NCBI RefSeq assembly: GCF_023277745.1
Contig: NZ_CP086322.1
Coordinates: 6,572,001-6,636,000 of the forward strand
DNA: 64,000 nucleotides
Direction of reading: 5' to 3'
From: Streptomyces halobius
Lineage (GTDB): Bacteria; Actinomycetota; Actinomycetes; Streptomycetales; Streptomycetaceae
The translations under genes and the position numbers were made by a program. The notes below the pieces were generated by a model. The model was not told the DNA's origin. It was given only the letters and a program-made list of their open reading frames with translations, and searched no databases. Position 1 is the stretch's first letter. Every line of letters begins with the position of its first letter. Positions 51,857 through 60,206 of the stretch are shown here, in pieces.

Positions 51857-51885
51857 TTGACAACATGAAATATCGGGAGCATGAT
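51857..51885 (+). promoter_or_regulatory. Sigma-70-type promoter of the oxidoreductase gene
   Basis: A consensus TTGACA (51857-51862), 17 bp spacer and CATGAT (51880-51885, 4 of 6 matches to TATAAT). The palindrome 51886-51904 directly follows, covering the expected transcription start. Confidence 0.6.
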
Positions 51886-51904
51886 TGTTTCAGAACCTGA
51901 AACA
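51886..51904. promoter_or_regulatory. Palindromic operator between MarR regulator and oxidoreductase
   Basis: TGTTTCAG-AAC-CTGAAACA is a perfect 8-bp inverted repeat with a 3-bp centre, typical of a MarR site. A ribosome site (AGGAGGA) follows at about 51907. Confidence 0.75.
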
Positions 51905-51920
51905 TTAGGAGGATGGCGCT

Positions 51921-52940
51921 ATGCCCGCACTGCCCACGACCAGCCGCGAATGGCACCTCGTCGCCCGCCCGCACGGCTGGCCCACCCCGGAGGACTTCGC
52001 GCTGCGCGAGGCCGCGGTGCCCGAGATCGGAGAAGGCCAGATCCTCGTCCGCAACCAGCACTTCTCCGTAGACCCGTACATGCGCGGCCGGATGAACGAT
52101 GTGCAGTCGTATGTCCCGCCGTTCCAGCTGGACCAGCCGATGGACGGCGGCGCGGTCGGCGAGGTCATCGCCTCGCGCGACGATTCCTACGCCGTCGGCG
52201 ACCACGTCCTGCACGGCCTGGGCTGGCGCGAGTACGCGGTGCTGGACGCCGAGCGCGCCGCGAAGGCGGATCCCTCGCTGGCTCCGCTCACCGCCTACCT
52301 CGGTGTGCTGGGCATGCCCGGCCTGACCGCCTACGCGGGCCTGCTGGAGGTCGCCTCCTTCAAGGAGGGCGACGCCGTCTTCGTGTCCGGCGCGGCCGGC
52401 GCGGTGGGCAGTGAGGTCGGCCAGATCGCCAAGCTCAAGGGCGCTTCCCGGGTCATCGGCTCCGCCGGCTCCGACGAAAAGGTCAGGCTCCTGGTGGAGG
52501 AGTACGGCTTCGACGCCGCCTTCAACTACAAGAACGGCGATGTCACCAAGCAGCTCAAGGAGGCCGCGCCGGACGGCATCGACGTCTACTTCGACAACGT
52601 CGGCGGCGACCACCTCGAAGCGGCCATCAGCGCGCTCAACGTCCACGGCCGCGTGGCGATCTGCGGCATGATCTCGATGTATAACGCCACCGAGCCGTCC
52701 CCGGCACCGCGCAACCTCGCGTTGGTGATCGGCAAGCGACTGCGCCTGCAGGGTCTGCTGGTGGCCGACCACGCCGACCTGCAGCCGCAGTTCGTCAAGG
52801 AGGTCTCCGCCTGGATCCGCTCCGGCGAGCTGAAGTACGACGAGACCAAGATGCAGGGCATCGAGAACGGCGTCGAGGCGTTCCTGGGCATGCTGCGCGG
52901 CGAGAACACCGGAAAGATGATCGTGAGCCTGGACGGCTGA
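51921..52940 (+). CDS. NADP-dependent zinc-independent oxidoreductase (MDR superfamily, CurA/leukotriene-reductase type)
   Basis: 339 residues. The GroES-like N-terminal half has LREAAVPEIGEGQILVRNQH, VDPYMRGRMN and GGAVGEVIAS, without the zinc-ligand set. The Rossmann half has the dinucleotide motif VFVSGAAGAVGSEVGQIAKL and SAGSDEKVRLLVEEYGFDAA. Members reduce alpha,beta-unsaturated carbonyls and quinone-like molecules using NADPH. Normal length. A promoter and perfect palindrome lie just upstream, divergent from a MarR regulator, suggesting induction by a toxic electrophile (inference). ATG at 51921. Confidence 0.88.
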   Translation: MPALPTTSREWHLVARPHGWPTPEDFALREAAVPEIGEGQILVRNQHFSVDPYMRGRMNDVQSYVPPFQLDQPMDGGAVGEVIASRDDSYAVGDHVLHGLGWREYAVLDAERAAKADPSLAPLTAYLGVLGMPGLTAYAGLLEVASFKEGDAVFVSGAAGAVGSEVGQIAKLKGASRVIGSAGSDEKVRLLVEEYGFDAAFNYKNGDVTKQLKEAAPDGIDVYFDNVGGDHLEAAISALNVHGRVAICGMISMYNATEPSPAPRNLALVIGKRLRLQGLLVADHADLQPQFVKEVSAWIRSGELKYDETKMQGIENGVEAFLGMLRGENTGKMIVSLDG

Positions 52941-53125
52941 TGGTTCACGGCTGACAGGCGACGGCGGCAAGGCCGACGGCTGTCGGTCGGCCTGCCGGCC
53001 GGCGGGGGAGGAGAGGCAACGCCCCTCGGCCTCACCTCCACCCCCTTGCGCCCGCCCGCTAGGCTCGGCCGCAAGCCGTCGCGATACGTGGGCGCGAGTC
53101 GCGGCGAACCACAGGAGGATCTCGT

Positions 53126-53554
53126 ATGTCCATCCAGACCGTCGACGTCGTCTACACCGCCGTCGCCACCGCCGAGAACGGCCGGGACGGCCGCGTCGCC
53201 AGCGACGACGGCAGGCTCGACGTGGTCGTCAACCCGCCCAAGGAGCAGGGCGGCAGCGGCGCCGGCACCAACCCCGAGCAGCTCTTCGCGGCCGGGTACA
53301 GCGCCTGCTTCCAGGGCGCGCTCAGCGTCGTCGCCCGCCGGGAGAACGTGGATGTCTCCGGCTCCCGGGTGACCGCCAAGGTCGGCATCGGCAAGACCCC
53401 GGCCGGCGGCTTCGGCCTCACGGTCGAGATCGCCGCCTCGATCCCGAAGGTCGACGCGGCCACCGCCAAGGACCTCGTGGAGAAGGCGCACCAGGTGTGC
53501 CCGTACTCCCACGCCACCCGCGGCAACATCGAGGTCAGGCTGACCGTCGACTGA
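53126..53554 (+). CDS. ohr: Organic hydroperoxide resistance protein (Ohr/OsmC family)
   Basis: 142 residues. The peroxidatic Cys is in LFAAGYSACFQGALSVVARR and the resolving Cys in EKAHQVCPYSHATRGNIEVR. Arg and Glu of the active site are in the DGRDGRVASDDGRLDVVV region. It reduces organic peroxides to alcohols using lipoyl or thiol donors. The ATG at 53126 has AGGAGGA upstream. It lies near the MarR regulator but the operator there faces the oxidoreductase, so I do not assign it to that regulator. Confidence 0.92.
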   Translation: MSIQTVDVVYTAVATAENGRDGRVASDDGRLDVVVNPPKEQGGSGAGTNPEQLFAAGYSACFQGALSVVARRENVDVSGSRVTAKVGIGKTPAGGFGLTVEIAASIPKVDAATAKDLVEKAHQVCPYSHATRGNIEVRLTVD

Positions 53555-53702
53555 GACGGCTCCGCCGGAGGCCCGTCCTCAGCACAGTCCGAAGCCGAGG
53601 GCCGTACCCCAGCGGGGTGCGGCCCTCGGCCGTTCGTGGGGGACGACACCCCGACGCCTCTTCCGTGACATGGGACACATTGCCGATGTCTTGACGCATC
53701 CA

Positions 53703-53756
53703 CCGTGTAATCGATTTCGTGAAGGCTTGCAGGAACTCGCGAAATCGATTACACGG
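53703..53756. promoter_or_regulatory. Paired LacI-type operators upstream of rbsR
   Basis: CCGTGTAATCGATTTCG (53703-53719) and its exact reverse complement (53740-53756) are 20 bp apart. Each carries the palindromic core AATCGATT typical of RbsR/LacI sites; centres are 34 bp apart. A TTGACG element (53691-53696) precedes them. Confidence 0.8.
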
Positions 53757-53771
53757 AGCGGCGACGGCGCC

Positions 53772-54791
53772 ATGGCGAACATCAAAGACGTGGCGGAGCG
53801 GGCGGGGGTCTCCGTCGCCACCGTCTCCCGGGTGCTCAACGGCCGCAGCCCCGTCGCCGAGACCCGTGAGCGGGTGCTCGCCGCCGTCCAGGACCTGGGC
53901 TACCGCCCCAACAACGTCGCCCGCGCACTGCGCACCGCACGCACCGGCACGCTCGGCCTGATCATCAGCGACCTCACCAACCCCTTCTTCACCGAGCTGG
54001 CGGACGCCGTCGAGGACGAGGCCCGCAGCCTCGGCTACAGCCTCGTCATCGGCAACGCCGGCGAACGCCCCGACCAGCAGGACGACTACATCCGGACCCT
54101 GCTGGACCGACGGATCGACGGCCTGCTGGTCAGCTCGGCCGGCACCGGCTCGCCGATGCTCAGCGAGGCCGTCGCCTCCGGTACCCCGCTGGTCCTGCTG
54201 GACCGCGCGGTGCCCGGCGTCGACGCCCCCTGCGTACGCGCCGACGGCCGCGCCGCGCTCACCGAGCTCGCCGCCCACCTCGCCGCCCTCGGCCGCCGCC
54301 GCCCTGCGATCATCGTCGCCCCGGCCGGCACCCCCACCGGCGACGAGCGCCTGGACCTCTTCCGTACAGCGCTGGCCGCGCACGGCATCGCGCTGCCGGA
54401 CGAGCGTGTGGGCGCCACCCTCGATCTCCAGCACACCGGCGGCCGCCGGGTGATGAGCGACTTCCTGGACCTGGCCGAGCCGCCGGACGCGGTGCTCGCC
54501 ACCGACAACCTGATGGCGCTGGGCGCGATGGACGAACTCCGCGCGCGCGGCCTGCGGGTCCCCGACGATGTAGCGCTGGTGGTCTATGACGACGTGCCGT
54601 GGTTCGCGCACACCGATCCGCCGCTGACCGCCATCACCCAGCCCACCCGCGAACTGGGCCGGGCCGCCGTGCACACCCTGCTGGAGTGTGTGGAAGACCG
54701 CCGTCCCGACTCGGTGCTGCTGCCCGCTCGCCTCGTAGTGCGCCGTTCCTGTGGCGAACCCGGCACCACCGACGGGCGGACCTCCGACTGA
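53772..54791 (+). CDS. rbsR: LacI-family repressor, probable RbsR
   Basis: 339 residues. The DNA-binding domain is textbook: IKDVAERAGVSVATVSRVLN, then VAETRERVLAAVQDLGYRPN and the hinge VARALRTARTGTLGLI. The periplasmic-binding-like sensor domain follows (NPFFTELADAVEDEARSLGY, AVLATDNLMALGAMDELRAR). It heads an ABC sugar operon and a ribokinase, and its own operators lie at 53703-53756. Ribose is the expected effector. ATG at 53772 follows the second operator by 16 bp, so the protein should control its own gene. Confidence 0.87.
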   Translation: MANIKDVAERAGVSVATVSRVLNGRSPVAETRERVLAAVQDLGYRPNNVARALRTARTGTLGLIISDLTNPFFTELADAVEDEARSLGYSLVIGNAGERPDQQDDYIRTLLDRRIDGLLVSSAGTGSPMLSEAVASGTPLVLLDRAVPGVDAPCVRADGRAALTELAAHLAALGRRRPAIIVAPAGTPTGDERLDLFRTALAAHGIALPDERVGATLDLQHTGGRRVMSDFLDLAEPPDAVLATDNLMALGAMDELRARGLRVPDDVALVVYDDVPWFAHTDPPLTAITQPTRELGRAAVHTLLECVEDRRPDSVLLPARLVVRRSCGEPGTTDGRTSD

Positions 54792-54868
54792 CGCGTCTCC
54801 GAGAACGGACTCCAGACCCACGCGACAACAGAACCCAGAGGCAGACACCCGACAGAGAGGGGCAGCGC

Positions 54869-56548
54869 ATGACCGGCGTCAAAGATGACGTACCGGGCGG
54901 CCGCGAACTGCTGCGTGTGGAGGGGGTGACCAAGTCGTTTCCGGGGGTGCGCGCGCTGGACGGGGTGGATCTCAGCCTGCGCACCGGTGAAGTTCACGCC
55001 CTCCTCGGCGAGAACGGGGCCGGCAAGAGCACACTCATCAAGATGCTGTCCGGCGCCCACCGTCCCGACGGGGGCCGGATCGTGGTGGCCGGTCAGGAGG
55101 TGCACATCCGCTCCGCGCAGGACGCGGCGCGGCTCGGCATCGCCACCATCTACCAGGAGTTCACTCTCGTCCCCGGTCTGACCGTGGCCGAGAACATCTT
55201 CCTCGGGCGCCGGCCGCGCACCGCGCTCGGCCTCGTCGACAAGAAGACGATGCGGGCGCGGGCCGCCGAGCTGCTCCAGCGCGTACGGCTGGACGTCTCC
55301 TCGGACACCCCGGTCGCCGAACTCGGCATCGCCCGGCTGCAGATGGTGGAGATAGCCAAGGCGCTCAGCCTGGACGCCCGCGTCCTGATCATGGATGAAC
55401 CGACCGCGGTACTCAGCTCCGAGGAGGTGCAGACCCTCTTCGGCATCGTCCGCGAACTGCGCGCATCCGGCGTCGGCATCATCTTCATCACCCACCACCT
55501 CGATGAGATCGGCGCACTCGGCGACCGGGTCACGGTCCTCCGCGACGGCCGCTCGGTCGGTGAGGTACCCGCCACCACCGACGAGGACCGGCTGATCCGG
55601 CTGATGGTCGGCCGGGACATCGCCGAGCAGTACCCGCGCCGCCGCCCCGACGAGCCGGGCGCACCCCTGTTGCGGGTGCGCGGTCTGACCCGGCATGGGG
55701 CCAAGGGCGCGCGGGGCGCACCGGCCGGACCGGTCTTCGAGGGCGTCGACTTCGAGGTGCGGGCCGGTGAAGTGGTCGGCCTCGCCGGGCTGGTGGGCGC
55801 GGGCCGTACGGAGTTGGCGCGGGCGGTCTTCGGCGCGGACCGCTATGACGCCGGGACGGTCGAGGTGGACGGCAAGCAGCTGGCCCGTGGGGACGTACGG
55901 GCCGCGATGCGCGCCGGGCTCGGCCTCGTACCGGAGGACCGCAAGGGCCAGGGCCTGGTCCTGGACGCCTCGCTGCAGGACAATCTGACGCTGGCCCGGC
56001 TGGACCGCGACGCCCGTGGCGGGTGGGTGGACCGGCGCCGCCAGCGGCGCCAGGCGGCCGCCGTCGCCGGGCAGTTGAAGGTCCGGATGAGCGGCCTCGG
56101 CCAGTCCGCCCGCACTCTCTCCGGCGGCAACCAGCAGAAGATCGTCATCGGTAAGTGGCTGCTGGCCGAGGCCCGGCTGCTGATCCTCGACGAGCCGACC
56201 CGGGGTATCGACGTCGGGGCGAAGGTCGAGATCTACCAGCTGATCAACGAGCTGACGGCGGCCGGTTGCGCGGTGCTGATGATCTCCAGCGATCTTCCGG
56301 AGGTGCTCGGGATGAGCGACCGGGTGCTGGTGATGGCGCAGGGCCGGCTGGCCGGGGAACTCCCGGCCGGGCGGGCCACCCAGGACGCGGTGATGGAACT
56401 GGCCGTCCGGGCCCCGAAGTTGGCGGCATCGGTCGGTGCCCCGCAGTCGGCGGCCCCGGGCCCGGCTGCCTCGGCGAACGCCGCCACCGGGACCGTACAC
56501 ACCATGAACAGTCCAGGTCAGAGCGCGATGGAGGGCTCGGATGACTGA
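54869..56548 (+). CDS. rbsA: Ribose-type ABC transporter, double ATPase subunit
   Basis: 559 residues with two ATPase domains. The first has Walker A HALLGENGAGKSTLIKMLSG, a signature VAELGIARLQMVEIAKALSL and Walker B VLIMDEPTAVLSSEEVQTLF. The second lacks a perfect Walker A (VVGLAGLVGAGRTELARAVF) but has LSGGNQQKIVIGKWLLAEAR and LLILDEPTRGIDVGAKVEIY, as is normal in RbsA-type proteins. It powers sugar import with the RbsC permease. The last ~50 residues (after LAVRAPKLA) are a low-complexity tail. ATG at 54869; its end overlaps the rbsC start. Confidence 0.93.
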   Translation: MTGVKDDVPGGRELLRVEGVTKSFPGVRALDGVDLSLRTGEVHALLGENGAGKSTLIKMLSGAHRPDGGRIVVAGQEVHIRSAQDAARLGIATIYQEFTLVPGLTVAENIFLGRRPRTALGLVDKKTMRARAAELLQRVRLDVSSDTPVAELGIARLQMVEIAKALSLDARVLIMDEPTAVLSSEEVQTLFGIVRELRASGVGIIFITHHLDEIGALGDRVTVLRDGRSVGEVPATTDEDRLIRLMVGRDIAEQYPRRRPDEPGAPLLRVRGLTRHGAKGARGAPAGPVFEGVDFEVRAGEVVGLAGLVGAGRTELARAVFGADRYDAGTVEVDGKQLARGDVRAAMRAGLGLVPEDRKGQGLVLDASLQDNLTLARLDRDARGGWVDRRRQRRQAAAVAGQLKVRMSGLGQSARTLSGGNQQKIVIGKWLLAEARLLILDEPTRGIDVGAKVEIYQLINELTAAGCAVLMISSDLPEVLGMSDRVLVMAQGRLAGELPAGRATQDAVMELAVRAPKLAASVGAPQSAAPGPAASANAATGTVHTMNSPGQSAMEGSDD

Positions 56549-57542
56549 GCTGCTGAAAGCCCCTGCGGACATGCCACCGGCCGCCGGCCGGGAGCACGGC
56601 CCTGGGCAGTGGTTCATCCGAGCGGTCCTCAGGAACGGCCCGCTCGGCGGACTGATAGCCCTTGTCGTCGTGATGGCGGCGCTGTCCGAGGACTTCCTCA
56701 ACGGACAGAATCTCCTCAACGTCGGTGTCCAGGCGTCGGTCACCGCGATCCTCGCCTTCGGCGTCACCTTCGTGATCGTCTCGGCCGGTATCGATCTGTC
56801 GGTCGGCTCGGTCGCGGCACTGTCCGCCACCGTCGTCGCCTGGGCCGCCACCGTCGAGGGGCTGCCCGTCTGGCTCGCGGTGCTGCTCGGCCTCGCGGTC
56901 GGCGGGGCGGCCGGACTGCTCTCCGGCGCCCTGGTCGCCTACGGCAGACTGCCCGCCTTCATCGCCACGTTGGCGATGCTCTCGATCGGCCGCGGCCTGG
57001 CCCTGGTCCTCTCCGGCGGCTCACCGATCGCCTTCCCCGGCGGGGTCAGCAGGCTCGGCGACACCCTCGGCGGCTGGCTCCCCGTTCCCGTGCTCGTCAT
57101 GATCGCCATGGGGCTGGCCGCCGCACTGATCCTGGCCCGTACGTACACGGGGCGCGCGATGTTCGCGATCGGCGGCAACGAGGAGGCGGCCCGCCTCTCC
57201 GGCATCGACGTCAAGCGCCGCAAACTGGCTGTCTACGCGTTGTCCGGCCTGTTCGCCGCGGTCGCCGGCATCGTGCTCGCGGCCCGGCTCACCTCCGCGC
57301 AGCCGCAGGCCGCCGTCGGCTACGAGCTCGACGCCATCGCCGCCGTCGTGATCGGCGGGGCCAGCCTCTCCGGCGGCTCCGGGAAGGCGTCCGGCACGCT
57401 CATCGGCGCCCTCATCCTCGCCGTACTGCGCAACGGTCTCAATCTGCTGAGCGTGTCCGCCTTCTGGCAGCAGGTCGCCACGGGTCTGGTCATCGCGCTC
57501 GCCGTCCTGTTGGACACCCTGCGCCGCCGGAGCGCGCGATGA
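56541..57542 (+). CDS. rbsC: Ribose-type ABC transporter permease
   Basis: 333 residues with about eight to ten membrane segments. The family signature is present: GVTFVIVSAGIDLSVGSVAA, GALVAYGRLPAFIATLAMLS, GRAMFAIGGNEEAARLSGID and VVIGGASLSGGSGKASGTLI. It forms the channel for the RbsB-bound sugar. ATG at 56541 lies 8 bp inside the end of rbsA and its stop overlaps the rbsB start (ATGA), so the three genes are translationally coupled. Confidence 0.93.
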   Translation: MTELLKAPADMPPAAGREHGPGQWFIRAVLRNGPLGGLIALVVVMAALSEDFLNGQNLLNVGVQASVTAILAFGVTFVIVSAGIDLSVGSVAALSATVVAWAATVEGLPVWLAVLLGLAVGGAAGLLSGALVAYGRLPAFIATLAMLSIGRGLALVLSGGSPIAFPGGVSRLGDTLGGWLPVPVLVMIAMGLAAALILARTYTGRAMFAIGGNEEAARLSGIDVKRRKLAVYALSGLFAAVAGIVLAARLTSAQPQAAVGYELDAIAAVVIGGASLSGGSGKASGTLIGALILAVLRNGLNLLSVSAFWQQVATGLVIALAVLLDTLRRRSAR

Positions 57543-58597
57543 GGGCCGGGACGAAGAGGCTGCCCAGGCCTATGGCGCAGGCGCCGGCCGGGCGTACGAC
57601 GGAGACGCTGCCCAGGCGTATGAGCAAGGCGCTGCCCAGACGTATGAGGAAGGCGCCGGCCGTGCGGACGAGGACGGCCGCCCGGATCAGGGCATCGCTC
57701 GCGGCGGGGCTGGCCGCGACCCTCGCCCTCGGCGTGGCCGGCTGCGACCGCGGCGGCGACACCGACCTCGGCCTCGCCCTCTCCACGCTGAACAACCCGT
57801 TCTTCATCGGCATCAAGGAAGGGGCGCAGGCCGAGGCGGACGCCCGCGGTCTGCACATCAACATCACCGACGCCCAGAACGACCCCACCCAGCAGATCAA
57901 CCAGATGGAGACGTTCACCAGCCAGGACGTCCGGGCGGCGATCATCAACCCGGTCGACTCCGACGCCGCCGTCCCCGCCGTCGGTGTCGCCAACCGGGCC
58001 AAGGTGCCCGTCATCTCCCTCGACCGCGGTGTCAACGGCGGCGATATCGGCTCGACCATCGCCTCCGACAATGTGGAGGGCGGCCGTCTCGCCGCCCGGA
58101 CGCTGGCCGAAGCGCTGGGCGGCAAGGGCAAGGTGGCCTTCCTGGAGGGTCGGCCCGGCACCTCCGCCGCCCGCGAACGCGGCCAGGGCTTCGAGGAAGG
58201 CATCAAGGAGTACCCCGGTATCCAGGTCGTCGCCCGGCAGCCCGCCGACTTCGACCGCACCAAGGGCATGGATGTGATGTCCAATATGCTCCAGGCGCAC
58301 CGCGATATCGGCGGGGTGTTCGCTGCCAACGACGAGATGGCGCTCGGCGCGTCCAAGGCGCTGGGCGGCAGGTCCGGCGCGGAGGTGAAGGTGGTGGCGT
58401 TCGACGGCACCCCGGACGGCGTCCGCGCGGTCCGCGACGGCAGCCTCACCGCGACCGTCGCCCAGCAGCCGAAACTCCTCGGCAAGCGGGCGGTGGACTG
58501 GGCCCTGAAGGCCGCCCGCGGTGAGAAGCTGCCGAAAACGGTCAAGGTGCCGGTGGTACTGGTGACGGCGGAGAACGCCGCACGGTTCGATGGCTGA
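57539..58597 (+). CDS. rbsB: Ribose-type ABC transporter substrate-binding lipoprotein
   Basis: 352 residues. The mature domain is a periplasmic-binding protein I fold: LALSTLNNPFFIGIKEGAQA, INPVDSDAAVPAVGVANRAK, ISLDRGVNGGDIGSTIASDN and VKVVAFDGTPDGVRAVRDGS. The lipobox is ALGVAGCD near residue 68. Before it comes an unusually long 50-residue cytoplasmic leader full of repeats (LPRPMAQAPA, LPRRMSKA, LPRRMRKAPA), encoded by a DNA tandem repeat. A signal peptide of this length is atypical; an internal ATG nearer the hydrophobic segment (for example at RMRKAPAVRTRT) may be the true start. Confidence 0.88.
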   Translation: MRAGTKRLPRPMAQAPAGRTTETLPRRMSKALPRRMRKAPAVRTRTAARIRASLAAGLAATLALGVAGCDRGGDTDLGLALSTLNNPFFIGIKEGAQAEADARGLHINITDAQNDPTQQINQMETFTSQDVRAAIINPVDSDAAVPAVGVANRAKVPVISLDRGVNGGDIGSTIASDNVEGGRLAARTLAEALGGKGKVAFLEGRPGTSAARERGQGFEEGIKEYPGIQVVARQPADFDRTKGMDVMSNMLQAHRDIGGVFAANDEMALGASKALGGRSGAEVKVVAFDGTPDGVRAVRDGSLTATVAQQPKLLGKRAVDWALKAARGEKLPKTVKVPVVLVTAENAARFDG

Positions 58598-58644
58598 CGC
58601 GACACAGCGCGAAGGCTGACGCCGCGGAATCCGACGGCGAGGAC

Positions 58645-58674
58645 GGCGGTCCGGCCCGGGTGGGCCGGACCGCC
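58645..58674. terminator. 13-bp hairpin between rbsB and rbsK
   Basis: GGCGGTCCGGCCC-GGGT-GGGCCGGACCGCC, perfect stem of 13 bp with a 4-nt loop and no T-run. It lies in the 115-bp gap between the transporter genes and the kinase gene. Confidence 0.8.
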
Positions 58675-58712
58675 CGGAGACACATGGGTGAGAGGGAAAG
58701 GGAGAGCGGCGG

Positions 58713-59630
58713 ATGTACGACGTCCTGGTGGTCGGCTCGGCCAACGCGGATCTGACGGTACGGGTGGAACGGCGGCCCGGCGCGGGCGAGACCGTACTCG
58801 GCACGGACCTGGTCGAAACGGCCGGCGGCAAGGGCGCCAACCAGGCGGCCGCCGCGGCCCGGCTCGGCGGGCGCACCGCGTTGCTGGCACGGGTCGGCGG
58901 CGACGCCTTCGGCGAGCTGCTGCTGGCTGCCCAGCGCGAGGCGGGCACCGATGTCGCGCCGGTGATCGTGGACGCCGCGGCCCGGACCGGCACCGCGATG
59001 ATCATCGTCAGCCCGGACGGCGACAACAGCATCGTTGTCTCACCCGGCGCCAACGCCGCGCTCAGCCCGCGGGATGTGGCCGCGGCGAAGGACATCATCG
59101 CCGCTTCCTCCGTGGTCTCCCTCCAGCTGGAGATCCCGATGGAGAGCGTACGGGCCGCCGCTGCGACCGCCGAGGACGCCTGCACCCGTGTGGTCCTCAA
59201 CCCCTCCCCGGCGCCCGAGGCCCTGGCGCCCGAACTCCTGGCCTCGGCCGACCCGTTGGTGGTCAACGAACACGAGGCCCGGCAGCTGTCCGGTCTCACC
59301 GACGGCAAGCCCGCGGAGTGGGCGTACGCGCTGCGGGAGAAGGGGGCCCGCTCGGTCGTCGTCACTCTCGGCGGGGACGGCGCCCTGGTCCTGGACGCCT
59401 CGGGAGCGCAGGACGTCCCGGGTGTGCGGGTCAAGGCCGTGGACACCACGGGCGCGGGCGACGCCTTCACCGGTGCCCTCGTCACCCGCCTGGCCCGCGG
59501 CGACGCTCTCCCCGACGCCGCCCGCTTCGCCGTACGCGTCGGCGCCGCCGCGGTCACCAGGCCGGGCGCCCAGCCCTCGTACCCGAGCCTTGCGGAGCTG
59601 GACGAGCTGCCGGAACTGCCGGGGGACTGA
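58713..59630 (+). CDS. rbsK: Ribokinase
   Basis: 305 residues, PfkB family. The substrate-binding Gly-Gly motif is in VETAGGKGANQAAAAARLGG near residue 42. PfkB signature 2 is VDTTGAGDAFTGALVTRLAR with the catalytic Asp, and the ATP-site segment is VVTLGGDGALVLDASGAQDV. It phosphorylates ribose brought in by RbsABC to ribose-5-phosphate. Ribosome site GGGAGAG lies upstream of ATG 58713. The operon has no rbsD (pyranase) gene between rbsB and rbsK. Usual length. Confidence 0.92.
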   Translation: MYDVLVVGSANADLTVRVERRPGAGETVLGTDLVETAGGKGANQAAAAARLGGRTALLARVGGDAFGELLLAAQREAGTDVAPVIVDAAARTGTAMIIVSPDGDNSIVVSPGANAALSPRDVAAAKDIIAASSVVSLQLEIPMESVRAAAATAEDACTRVVLNPSPAPEALAPELLASADPLVVNEHEARQLSGLTDGKPAEWAYALREKGARSVVVTLGGDGALVLDASGAQDVPGVRVKAVDTTGAGDAFTGALVTRLARGDALPDAARFAVRVGAAAVTRPGAQPSYPSLAELDELPELPGD

Positions 59631-59769
59631 GCGCTCCTGTTGGCACCCGTCGGTCCCGTCGGCCCGCACCTTCCGGTCGGCCTGTGTGGCTCCTCACCAT
59701 GCCCCGTCGCCCCCGTTCGCCGTCATCAGCCGCTGTGCCGCTGTCCCCCGTCGCGTCCTCATCGGCCGG

Positions 59770-60060
59770 TCACTTCCCTGCAACCGTCAGGCCCGTCAGG
59801 CCCCTGCGGACCGAGCTCCTTCGGTCCGTACAGGGCGTGCTCCGCACCCGGGGGGCGAGCCGGGCGTCCTCGGGCGTGACCGCCATTTCCTGCGGATCGG
59901 CCGCTATCGCCGCCACGTCGTAGCGCGACAGCGCCAGTTCGGCGAAGACCACCGGACCCGCGCCGCGGCCGGCCGCCTCGGTGACGAGCGCGGCCATCCG
60001 CGCGGCATTGGCGTCGATATCGCGCGGGACCGGCGTGAACTGTGCGGCAGCAATGATCAC
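59770..60060 (-). pseudogene. Carbon-nitrogen hydrolase (nitrilase-superfamily), N-terminal fragment
   Basis: The open frame from GTG 60060 begins IIAAAQFTPVPRDIDANAAR and contains the catalytic Glu region GPVVFAELALSRYDVAAIAA, the first element of the nitrilase Glu-Lys-Cys set. After about 77 residues it turns into unrelated sequence (TDRRSSVRRGLTGLTVAGK). The Lys and Cys motifs, i.e. about two-thirds of the enzyme, are gone. No matching remainder is seen downstream in another frame. Confidence 0.75.
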
Positions 60061-60206
60061 GCGCCCATGATGCCCGCCGCGCCCGCCACGCGTGTGAGCC
60101 TGTGGATAACTTCCTCGCGCCCAGGTGGCGGGTGTGGCCGGCGGGGCGCCGCTCGGGTGGCGGGGGCGGGGCCGGAAAATGGGGACCGCGCGTCGCCCCG
60201 CCCCGA

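Noticed and set aside
51403..53554. MarR regulator as OhrR for the Ohr gene
   Set aside because: The palindrome faces the oxidoreductase gene, Ohr is 1.2 kb away with its own ribosome site and gap, and the regulator lacks an obvious N-terminal sensing Cys of the OhrR type.
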